Shown here: positions 49,322 through 55,779 of the stretch, one piece after another
Position numbering within the stretch: the first letter of the stretch is position 1
Layout: every line of letters starts with the position of its first letter
The notes under the pieces: generated by a model
What the model was told of the DNA's origin: nothing
Database searches by the model: none
The model's input: the letters and a program-made list of their open reading frames with translations, nothing else
Source: Allorhodoferax sp032337135
GTDB lineage: Bacteria; Pseudomonadota; Gammaproteobacteria; Burkholderiales; Burkholderiaceae_C
Assembly: GCF_032337135.1 (NCBI RefSeq)
Contig: NZ_JAVXZZ010000001.1
Span: 496,001 to 560,000 of the forward strand
DNA length: 64,000 nucleotides
Direction of reading: 5' to 3'
Program-made: the position numbers and the translations under genes

Positions 49322-51202
49322 AGCACCAAGAAGCACACTGGCACCGCACCGGTGCAGTACCAGGTGGAGTGCGCCGACCTGCACGCCCACCTCTACGCCG
49401 TCACCATGACGGTCGAAGCCCCCAACGCGATGCAGACCCTGCGCCTGCCGGTATGGATTCCCGGCAGCTACATGGTGCGCGAGTTCTCCAAGCATGTGCA
49501 GGAGCTGCAGGCCCGCCAGGGCGGCAAACCGGTGGCACTGCAGCAATTGGACAAGTGCAGCTGGCAGGTCGCTTGCCAGCCCGGCGCGCCGCTGACGCTG
49601 CAGTACCGCGTCTACGCGTTTGACAACTCGGTACGCACCGCTTGGCTCGACAGTGCGCGCGGCTTCTTCAACGGCACCAGCCTGCTGCTGCGCGCCGAAG
49701 GGCTCGAAGACCAGCCGCACACACTGGACGTGGTGGCGCCCGACACGGCACCGCGCTGGAAGCTGGCCACGGGCCTCGCACCGCACAAGGTGGACCGCCA
49801 GGGCTTTGGCCGCTATACGGCGCCCGACTACCACGCGTTGATCGACTGCCCGGTGGAGATGGGCGACTTCTGGAGCGGCAGCTTCACGGCCCACGGCGTG
49901 CCCCACCGCTTTGTCGTGGCTGGGGCAGCTCCGGGCTTTGACGGTGAGCGGCTGCTGGCCGACACGCAGAAGATCTGCGAAGCGCAGATCGACTTCTGGC
50001 ATGGCAAACGCTCCGAAAATGGAAGCGCATCACGCAGCAAGGAAGCAGGCTACCGCCCGATTCCATTCCAAGGCTACACCTTCCTGCTCAACGCCGTGGG
50101 CGACGGCTACGGCGGGCTGGAGCACCGCAATTCGACCGCACTGATCTGCCAGCGCGCCGACCTGCCGCGCAAGGCCTCGGTACTCGATGCAAAGACCGCG
50201 TCGGCCACCAAGAGCGAGGGCTACACCACGCTCCTGGGCCTCATCAGCCACGAGTACTTCCACAGCTGGAACGTCAAACAGCTGCGCCCGGCCGAATTCG
50301 CCCGCTTCGACTACCAGCAGGAGAACTACACCGAGCTGCTGTGGTTCTTCGAGGGCTTCACCAGCTACTACGACGACCTGTTCCTGCGCCGTGCCGGTCT
50401 GATCGACGACGCCACCTACCTGAAGCTGCTGACCAAGACGCTGCAGCAGGTGGCGCAGACGCCGGGGCAGCAGGTACAGAGCGTGGCCCAGGCCAGTTTC
50501 GACGCCTGGGTGAAGTACTACCGCCAGGACGAGAACACGCCCAATGCCACCATCAGCTACTACACCAAGGGCTCGCTCGTGGCCCTGTGCCTGGACCTGA
50601 CGCTGCGCACCGAAGGCCACACCACGCTCGATGATGTGATGCGCGCGCTGTGGGAGCGCACGGCAGGCGGCCCGCTGGCCGAGGCCGACGTGGCGGCCGT
50701 GCTGCAGCAACTCGGTGGCCGCAGCTTCGCCAAGGAACTGCGCCAGTGGGTGCACGGCACCAAGGCGCTGCCCTGCACCACGCTGCTGGCCGGATTCGGC
50801 GTGGAAGACAAGCCCGAGGCCGTGGCGTTGGACCAGCGCCTGGGCCTGCGCACCAAGCCAGCCGCCGGTGTGATGGTGCGCCAGGTGCTGCGCGGCGGTG
50901 CGGCGGAAGCCGCCGGCTTCTGCGCCGGAGACGAATGGCTGGCCGTGGCCCCGAAATCGCGCCCGGACGACCTGTGGCGCCTGTCCGCGCTCGCCGACCT
51001 GCCGCTGTACGCCAGCGAACGCGACCTCATCGCCCTGGTGCACCGTGACCGGCGCGTGCTCAAGCTGCCCCTGCGTCTGCCTCCTGACGCCACCCAGCCG
51101 CGCCTGACCCTCAAGGACAGCGCCGCCTTGCACCGCTGGCTGGAAGACGCTGCGCATGCGCCGGCCACCCCACCCGCACGCCGTGCGCGCAAGAAAACCT
51201 GA
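49319..51202 (+). CDS. M61-family glycyl aminopeptidase-like metallopeptidase with PDZ domain
   Basis: A 627-aa protein. The N-terminal beta domain contains VWIPGSYMVREFSKHV and FNGTSLLLRAEG. The catalytic domain has the zinc motif HEYFHSWNVKQLRP (H311, H315) followed by LLWFFEGFTSYYDD with E345 as third ligand, and a C-terminal PDZ (about 480-590, GVMVRQVLRGGAAEAAGF). No signal peptide, so cytoplasmic. The start is TTG 49319, with GGAG six bases upstream supplied by an interspersed repeat. A second repeat copy encodes residues about 230-248, apparently an added loop before FQGYTFLLNAVGDGYGGLEH. Confidence 0.87.
   Translation: MSTKKHTGTAPVQYQVECADLHAHLYAVTMTVEAPNAMQTLRLPVWIPGSYMVREFSKHVQELQARQGGKPVALQQLDKCSWQVACQPGAPLTLQYRVYAFDNSVRTAWLDSARGFFNGTSLLLRAEGLEDQPHTLDVVAPDTAPRWKLATGLAPHKVDRQGFGRYTAPDYHALIDCPVEMGDFWSGSFTAHGVPHRFVVAGAAPGFDGERLLADTQKICEAQIDFWHGKRSENGSASRSKEAGYRPIPFQGYTFLLNAVGDGYGGLEHRNSTALICQRADLPRKASVLDAKTASATKSEGYTTLLGLISHEYFHSWNVKQLRPAEFARFDYQQENYTELLWFFEGFTSYYDDLFLRRAGLIDDATYLKLLTKTLQQVAQTPGQQVQSVAQASFDAWVKYYRQDENTPNATISYYTKGSLVALCLDLTLRTEGHTTLDDVMRALWERTAGGPLAEADVAAVLQQLGGRSFAKELRQWVHGTKALPCTTLLAGFGVEDKPEAVALDQRLGLRTKPAAGVMVRQVLRGGAAEAAGFCAGDEWLAVAPKSRPDDLWRLSALADLPLYASERDLIALVHRDRRVLKLPLRLPPDATQPRLTLKDSAALHRWLEDAAHAPATPPARRARKKT
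50008..50063 (+). repeat. 56-bp interspersed repeat, copy inside the M61 gene
   Basis: ACGCTCC, GGAAGC, CACGCA and AGGCTACC align with the other copies without gaps. This is the most diverged copy, translated in frame. Confidence 0.5.
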
Positions 51203-51226
51203 ACCCCATTTTCCCTGGAGAACGCC

Positions 51227-52006
51227 ATGAACTACGAATGCATCCTCACCCGCGTAGAAGCCGAAAAGGTCGGCATCATCACGCTCAATCGCCCCAAGGC
51301 GCTCAACGCGCTGAACGACCAGCTGATGGACGAACTGGGCCACGCACTCAAGGCCTTCGATGCCGACCCCGCCATCGGCTGCATGGTCATCACCGGCAGC
51401 GAAAAGGCCTTTGCGGCCGGAGCCGACATCACGGCCATGGCGAAGTTCAGCTTCGCGGATGCCTACCGCGGCAACTTCATCACCCGCAACTGGGAAACCA
51501 TCCTCACCATCCGCAAGCCTGTCATCGCTGCGGTCAGCGGCTTTGCCCTGGGCGGTGGCTGCGAGCTGGCCATGATGTGCGACTTCATCATCGCCGCCGA
51601 CACGGCCAAGTTCGGCCAGCCCGAGATCAAGCTCGGCATCATCCCCGGTGCCGGGGGTACCCAGCGCCTGCCGCGCGCCGTGGGCAAGGCCAAGGCCATG
51701 GACATGGCCCTGACCGGTCGCATGATGGGCGCCGAGGAAGCCGAGCGTGCCGGGCTGGTGGCCCGCGTGGTGGCCGCCGACAAGCTGCAGGACGAAGCCC
51801 TGGGTGCCGCGCTGCAGATCTGTGACTTCTCGCAGATAGCCACCATGGCCACCAAGGAAGCCGTGAACAAGGCCTTCGAGAGCAGCCTCTCCGACGGTCT
51901 GGGCTTCGAGCGCCGCCTGTTCCACGCCCTGTTTGCCACCGAAGACCAGAAGGAAGGCATGGACGCTTTCGTGAACAAGCGCAAGGCCGAGTTCAAGCAC
52001 CGCTGA
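51227..52006 (+). CDS. enoyl-CoA hydratase
   Basis: A 259-aa crotonase-fold enzyme hydrating 2-enoyl-CoA in beta-oxidation. The oxyanion hole lies in GSEKAFAAGADITAM and VSGFALGGGCELAMMCD. The two catalytic Glu are in the GGCELAM region and in LGIIPGAGGTQRLPRAVG, with FGQPEIKLG between. Length and sequence match short-chain enoyl-CoA hydratases (FadB1/PaaF type). Downstream are a GC hairpin (CCGGGC/GCCCGG at about 52020-52036) and the tRNA-Met promoter. Confidence 0.92.
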   Translation: MNYECILTRVEAEKVGIITLNRPKALNALNDQLMDELGHALKAFDADPAIGCMVITGSEKAFAAGADITAMAKFSFADAYRGNFITRNWETILTIRKPVIAAVSGFALGGGCELAMMCDFIIAADTAKFGQPEIKLGIIPGAGGTQRLPRAVGKAKAMDMALTGRMMGAEEAERAGLVARVVAADKLQDEALGAALQICDFSQIATMATKEAVNKAFESSLSDGLGFERRLFHALFATEDQKEGMDAFVNKRKAEFKHR

Positions 52007-52037
52007 CAGCCCTGTCCCCCGGGCCGGTGCGCCCGGC

Positions 52038-52068
52038 TTGACGCAGGCCCCAATTTTTTGGCTATAAT
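52038..52068 (+). promoter_or_regulatory. promoter of tRNA-Met
   Basis: TTGACG (52038-52043) and TATAAT (52063-52068), 19-bp spacer, ending 14 bp before the mature tRNA. Confidence 0.7.
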
Positions 52069-52082
52069 TGCGGTCTTTGCTA

Positions 52083-52159
52083 GGTCGTATAGCTCAGTTG
52101 GTTAGAGCGCAGCATTCATAATGCTGATGTCCCAGGTTCAAGTCCCGGTACGACCACCA
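52083..52159 (+). tRNA. tRNA-Met (anticodon CAT), attachment site of element 2
   Basis: Acceptor GGTCGTA pairs with TACGACC, the D-arm contains AGCTCAGTTGGTTAGAGC, the anticodon arm is CAGCA/TGCTG around TTCATAA, the T-loop is GGTTCAAGTCC, and CCA is encoded. A CAT anticodon could also belong to tRNA-Ile2 after lysidine modification, but elongator Met is more likely. The 3' 46 bases, from the anticodon loop onward, are duplicated at 55440-55485. Confidence 0.92.
52114..52159 (+). repeat. attL of element 2 (46-bp direct repeat, in tRNA-Met)
   Basis: ATTCATAATGCTG to the CCA end; identical to 55440-55485. It begins in the anticodon loop. Confidence 0.92.
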
Positions 52160-52164
52160 CTCTT

Positions 52165-52199
52165 AAAAGCCAGCTCTCCCCTAGGAAGCTGGCTTTTTT
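52165..52199. terminator. bidirectional terminator between tRNA-Met and integrase
   Basis: AAAAGCCAGCT (52165-52175) pairs with AGCTGGCTTTTTT (52187-52199). It lies inside element 2 and can end both the tRNA-Met transcript and the minus-strand integrase transcript. Confidence 0.8.
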
Positions 52200-52206
52200 C
52201 ATGTAG

Positions 52207-53217
52207 TCAATACGTAACCGACAGCACATTATCGAGTCTGCTTGCCGCAGCTTGCAAGCCTTCAGGCGCCAAATGTGCATAGCGCTCGACCATGGATTGC
52301 GACTTCCAGCCACCCAGGCGCTGGAGTTCATAGGTAGGTGTTCCGGCCTGCCGATGCCACGTGGCAAAGGTGTGGCGCAGGTCGTGCCACCGGAAATCCT
52401 CGATCCCTGCCCGCTTCAAAGCGGCATACCACGCCGTATTGCTGGTCTGAACCATGGCTTGGCCCTCGTACGTGAAAACGTAGGTAGGGTGATCGCCCTT
52501 GCGCTTCTCCAGCACCTGCATAGCTGCATCGTTCAACGGCACGGAGTGCGGAGCGCCGTTTTTGTGGTCTTTGGCAGCAACCCACAAGTGCCGCCGCTCT
52601 AGGCTCACCTGCGACCATTTGAGCTGCGTCACATTGGAACGGCGCAGGCCGGTAGCAACGGAGAACAGGGCCATGTCCGCCAAGTGGGGCGGCAGCTCGC
52701 GCAGCAGCCGTGCGAACTCTTCGCGGGTCAGCGACCGGATACGCCCTCCCCCTTGCTTGTACATGCCGACCTTGGGCACCCGCTCGATCCACTCCCATTC
52801 GTTGCAAGCCTTGTTCAGAACGGCCCGTATCAGTGCCATGTTGCGATTCACTGTGGGCAACTTCACCACCTTGGCGCGTTTGGCCCGTATCGCATCCAGC
52901 AACGCCCGGTCTATGTCATCCAGGACTTTCCCCCCTAGTAGGGGGTGGAGCAGTGCCAATGTCCGTTTGTCGTTCTCATGGTTGCGATTGGCGCAGGTCT
53001 CCAGCAACCATTTTTCGACAGCATCGTCCCAGGTGCGTTTGGGCTTCAGATCGAGTTTGTCCAAATCCCACCGCTCTGCCTTGATCTTGTCGTGTAGCTG
53101 CTGTGCCTGCCGTTTGTTGGCTGTGCCCGACGAAATTTGCAGGGGCTTCAGCTCCCCCTTGATCGCAGGGAAACGCATCCAGTAGAAAGGGGAATCCTTA
53201 CGCTTGTAAAGGCTCAT
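52207..53217 (-). CDS. tyrosine recombinase (integrase) of element 2
   Basis: A 336-aa integrase. The N-terminal part (LYKRKDSPFYWMRFPAIKG) is a short SAM-like or three-strand arm-binding region; the core-binding domain is about 60-145 and the catalytic domain 160-336. Active-site residues: R192 (ATGLRRSNV), H278 and R281 (HDLRHTFA), W304 replacing the second His (GGWKSQSM), and nucleophile Y313 (ERYAHL). Its ATG overlaps the stop of orf71 (ATGA). The gene runs toward the tRNA and ends 48 bp from it. Confidence 0.92.
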   Translation of the reverse strand: MSLYKRKDSPFYWMRFPAIKGELKPLQISSGTANKRQAQQLHDKIKAERWDLDKLDLKPKRTWDDAVEKWLLETCANRNHENDKRTLALLHPLLGGKVLDDIDRALLDAIRAKRAKVVKLPTVNRNMALIRAVLNKACNEWEWIERVPKVGMYKQGGGRIRSLTREEFARLLRELPPHLADMALFSVATGLRRSNVTQLKWSQVSLERRHLWVAAKDHKNGAPHSVPLNDAAMQVLEKRKGDHPTYVFTYEGQAMVQTSNTAWYAALKRAGIEDFRWHDLRHTFATWHRQAGTPTYELQRLGGWKSQSMVERYAHLAPEGLQAAASRLDNVLSVTY

Positions 53218-53429
53218 AAACCACCCCCATTCCGCCCGGAGGACTGGCGTTTTGCCCGCTCTATTGCAGCCCCCGACGTTGCTGACACCCCCACAAACTC
53301 AAGCCACTCAACTGCTTGGGCAGCACATGGATGTGCGCCTTGTTGCTGTTGAAGCTTGGCAAGAACAAGTAGCACCCGCGCATATTCCGCCGTACCTTCC
53401 AGCAACTCCAAATGATCAATCGCACTCAT
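53214..53429 (-). CDS. 71-aa protein of unknown function in element 2
   Basis: A small helical protein (LELLEGTAEYARVLLVLAKLQQQQ, then AVEWLEFVGVSA) with a Gly-rich basic end. No family recognised. It is bracketed by ATGA overlaps with rep upstream and int downstream, strong evidence that it is translated. It might be an accessory to replication or an excisionase, but no helix-turn-helix is evident. Confidence 0.6.
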   Translation of the reverse strand: MSAIDHLELLEGTAEYARVLLVLAKLQQQQGAHPCAAQAVEWLEFVGVSATSGAAIERAKRQSSGRNGGGL

Positions 53430-54604
53430 ACCGGCACCCCCTGCATACTGCGATCAAGCATTGAGGGATTGCGCTTCACGTGGTACGAAAACGGGTCTAT
53501 GCGGGACGGATAGCCCGGACGCATGAGCGTTTCCACAACCTCGGCATAGTCGCCGCCGTACACGTCCAACATCAGGGTAACCATGCGGCCACAGGCGCGT
53601 TTGGCGTTCTCGACCGCTGTGTCGTAGGCGATCTGCGCCCCCTTGGCGATGGTCTTGATTACCGATTGCACTTCAGCCAGGAAGGCCATGCACGGATAAG
53701 CCCCGGCGAGGTAGTGTCCTGGCCGTGTGAGTATGTCCAGAGGGATGACGCGATCCTGTGCACGCCATTCGACTTCAAAGCGTGTCCAACGGCTGATGGC
53801 CTCGCCAAGCTGCTTTCCCTTCTCGTAGATGCGTGCGTACTTGCCACTTTCTCGATTGCCTATTGCCAGGGTGCGGCCCTTAGTGGAGCCGTCCCCCTCC
53901 AGCCAGTCCCCCATGCACGTATGGCTGGGCCTGCGACCACCAGCCGTAAACCCATCGTCCTGATACTGCTGCACCGCCCATGCAATGGACAGCACTTTGC
54001 CGTCGTAGTCGTCATATGCAACGTCTGCGCGTTTGAGCTGCGCCCGGCTTTCCCCCAGCCAATCATGCAAGCCCTGCCAGTCGCGCACCATGGCGCACCC
54101 TTTGCCCATGAGGCTGAAAAACACGCGTCCGCGCTGAGACTCGCCTCCCCACGCAATGACGCCTGCACCATCCCCGAAGCGGGCCGAGAACTTGAAGCCG
54201 AAGAGGCCACGGCGATGCTCCAACGACTCAATATCTATGAAGCGCCGCATGTTGGCGATGACCCACGGATACGACTCTTCATCGGGTGGCACGACTGAAA
54301 AGGCCATGGCATCAATGAAGGCCGCAGAGGGGTCGCGGGACTCGTCAGGGAGCAGATGGCGCACAACTTTTACACCGTGTGAACCTTGTGCCACGAGTTG
54401 AACCGCCTCCCCGGATTCTTCATCCACAGGCCAACGGCTTTTAGGGAACTTTCTCCCCGTAGTTACTACACGGGGCGCGACCTCGACCGCTGCGCCGCTC
54501 GTGCGAGCTGAAGCTACGCCCGGCGTCGCAGCGCTGCGGGCCGCTTCGCTGATGCCCGCGCGCGCTACGTCGCCGGACTTATTTACGTCATTGGAAACAA
54601 ACAT
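53426..54604 (-). CDS. RstA-type (Rep_trans) replication initiation protein
   Basis: A 392-aa protein. ATG 54604 is chosen (GGAG 6 bases upstream); an in-frame upstream ATG lacks this. It matches the 'replication initiation factor' family (PF02486: RstA of CTX phage, filamentous phage and plasmid Rep). Features are MVRDWQGLHDWLGES, RADVAYDDYDG (192-202), GRTLAIGNRESGKYARIY followed by EKGKQLG (243-267), RFEVEWRAQ, and IPLDIL...PGHYLAGAYP (287-304). Such proteins nick the double-strand origin for rolling-circle replication. Residues 11-50 are Ala/Ser-rich and probably disordered. Confidence 0.82.
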   Translation of the reverse strand: MFVSNDVNKSGDVARAGISEAARSAATPGVASARTSGAAVEVAPRVVTTGRKFPKSRWPVDEESGEAVQLVAQGSHGVKVVRHLLPDESRDPSAAFIDAMAFSVVPPDEESYPWVIANMRRFIDIESLEHRRGLFGFKFSARFGDGAGVIAWGGESQRGRVFFSLMGKGCAMVRDWQGLHDWLGESRAQLKRADVAYDDYDGKVLSIAWAVQQYQDDGFTAGGRRPSHTCMGDWLEGDGSTKGRTLAIGNRESGKYARIYEKGKQLGEAISRWTRFEVEWRAQDRVIPLDILTRPGHYLAGAYPCMAFLAEVQSVIKTIAKGAQIAYDTAVENAKRACGRMVTLMLDVYGGDYAEVVETLMRPGYPSRIDPFSYHVKRNPSMLDRSMQGVPV

Positions 54605-54838
54605 ACGAACTCCGCAAAAGGGGGTTCGCATTAGCAATTTAGACATGCAGCAGCGAACCCGGTTAAAGGGATTCGCAAAAGCATTGTTTCTTTGTGGGAA
54701 GCATCAGCCCAATGCCGCAGCAGGCTACTCGACGCGTTGTGTCACCCGGGCGATTTTCTGACCGGGACGCCATACCCGTTATTTGCAATTGCAATGCTAT
54801 GCGAACCGCTCGAACTACGTAAAGAAAAATTGGCGTAG
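54605..54838. promoter_or_regulatory. rep leader / candidate origin with inverted TTCGC repeats
   Basis: A 234-bp non-coding stretch. GGGTTCGC (54623-54630) faces GCGAACCC (54653-54660) across 22 bp. Further TTCGCAAAAG (about 54671) and ATGCGAACC (about 54801) copies occur. Repeated TTCGC-type words next to a rolling-circle Rep gene suggest a double-strand origin or Rep-controlled operator. Confidence 0.45.
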
Positions 54839-55039
54839 TCAGTCGGGTGCTGTGTCGTCTACGCTACGAAAAGACAAGTGCACCCTTCCCGTGTTCTCGT
54901 CACGCGTAGCAATGCACTTCATGTTTGGTTGAGCCATCAACATGCGCACCATGGGATCAGCAGATAGCTTTGCCTTGATGCGATCAATCTCCGACTGTGG
55001 GATTGGCTTCAAGCTGGACGGTTTCGCGCTCTTCTTCAT
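54839..55039 (-). CDS. 66-aa protein of unknown function in element 2
   Basis: Starts MKKSAKPSSLKPIPQSEIDR, with a basic N-terminus and a compact C-terminal half (MRMLMAQ-like helix then KCIATRDENTGRVHLSFRSV beta hairpin). The ATG overlaps the orf107 stop (ATGA), which favours the short start. Family not recognised; it may be a small DNA-binding or antirepressor-type protein. Confidence 0.55.
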   Translation of the reverse strand: MKKSAKPSSLKPIPQSEIDRIKAKLSADPMVRMLMAQPNMKCIATRDENTGRVHLSFRSVDDTAPD

Positions 55040-55359
55040 TGCAACACCTCGCCACCAATGCAAGATGGTTGATCAAGGCGCGAAAGTACTGCCAAGGCTT
55101 GCCACGTTTGGCGTTCGCGGCACACACAGTCATCGTGCAAACGGTGATCTGTTGCGCTTCGCTGCATGGGGGGCATACCCCCCATTCCCCCGTTCAACGA
55201 CTCAAACACTCCCGAGCCGAGCGCTTCCAAATAGCGGACTACATCGGGCGACACGCCATGGTGATCAACCGAAAATTGTGCGATATCCACCAACCATGCA
55301 CATGCCGCAACTGTTCTCTCTTGTGCCTCGATAGAAGGCGTGAAATTTTCAAGATTCAT
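55036..55359 (-). CDS. 107-aa protein of unknown function, first gene of element 2
   Basis: The start at ATG 55359 has GGAG 6 bases upstream, in the same context (GGAGTT then CGTATG) as the rep start. The N-terminal half is helical (ERTVAACAWLVDIAQFS), followed by a Gly/Met-rich linker and a Cys-containing segment DDCVCRERQTWQAL. No known domain. An 8-bp dyad lies immediately upstream, suggesting regulated expression of the whole operon. Confidence 0.55.
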   Translation of the reverse strand: MNLENFTPSIEAQERTVAACAWLVDIAQFSVDHHGVSPDVVRYLEALGSGVFESLNGGMGGMPPMQRSATDHRLHDDCVCRERQTWQALAVLSRLDQPSCIGGEVLQ

Positions 55360-55367
55360 ACGTAACT

Positions 55368-55398
55368 CCGACGTTGTAAAAACCACTAAAAACGTCGG
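55368..55398. promoter_or_regulatory. dyad operator upstream of element 2 operon
   Basis: CCGACGTT (55368-55375) and AACGTCGG (55391-55398), a perfect 8-bp inverted repeat with a 15-bp A-rich spacer, placed just before orf107. Confidence 0.5.
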
Positions 55399-55415
55399 TT
55401 TCGTACTGACTTCCC

Positions 55416-55436
55416 CCTCTGAAGCACTGTCAGAGG
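55416..55436. repeat. small hairpin next to attR of element 2
   Basis: CCTCTGA (55416-55422) and TCAGAGG (55430-55436), 7-nt loop, four bases from the att repeat. It may be part of an attP structure. Confidence 0.45.
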
Positions 55437-55439
55437 CGG

Positions 55440-55485
55440 ATTCATAATGCTGATGTCCCAGGTTCAAGTCCCGGTACGACCACCA
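55440..55485 (+). repeat. attR of element 2 (46-bp direct repeat)
   Basis: Exact copy of the tRNA-Met 3' half including the CAT anticodon and CCA; not a complete tRNA. Confidence 0.92.
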
Positions 55486-55493
55486 AATAACGG

Positions 55494-55527
55494 AAAAGCC
55501 GCTGATTCGAAAGAGTCAGCGGCTTTT
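55494..55527 (+). terminator. original tRNA-Met terminator, displaced by element 2
   Basis: AAAAGCCGCTGA and TCAGCGGCTTTT with a 10-nt loop, followed by further Ts, 8 bp after the att repeat. Before insertion it would have stood directly after tRNA-Met. Confidence 0.75.
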
Positions 55528-55621
55528 TTCTTGGCTACGCCCTGCCTGTAGGCAAGGCGCCTCTTCGCGGTTGCACCGCGCATGTCGGGGCGCAGGCTCC
55601 AGACGCACAGTCATGAACGAA

Positions 55622-55670
55622 ATTCATGGCCGTTCATGAACATACTTCATTTGCGTGCATGGCCATGAAT
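55622..55670. promoter_or_regulatory. inverted repeat upstream of the DUF1254 gene
   Basis: ATTCATGGCC (55622-55631) and GGCCATGAAT (55661-55670) are perfect 10-bp arms. Between them is the palindrome TTCATGAA (55633-55640), and TCATGAAC occurs just before (55611). The 55486-55779 stretch has no gene; this is its main feature, probably an operator. Confidence 0.45.
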
Positions 55671-55779
55671 CCCTACCATGCAACTCCTGATGCGCCCGCC
55701 TTGTGCGGCGCCCACACCCAAGCAGGGCCCCAAGCCGGTCCGCACACCACTTCCAAATCCATTGCCAGGAGAACCATGC

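Larger units (their letters stand above)
52114..55485 (-). mobile_element. 3.3-kb integrative element in tRNA-Met with RstA-type replication gene
   Basis: Bounded by a perfect 46-bp direct repeat. Five minus-strand genes in the order orf107, orf66, rep, orf71, int. All junctions except the rep leader are ATGA overlaps. Only replication and integration proteins are recognisable: no coat, zonula-occludens-type, mobilisation or repressor gene. It fits a satellite of a filamentous phage (as RS1 is to CTX) or an integrated rolling-circle plasmid. Confidence 0.85.

Noticed and set aside
55440..55485. Second tRNA-Met gene
   Set aside because: Only the 3' half is present, starting in the anticodon loop; it is an attachment-site duplication.
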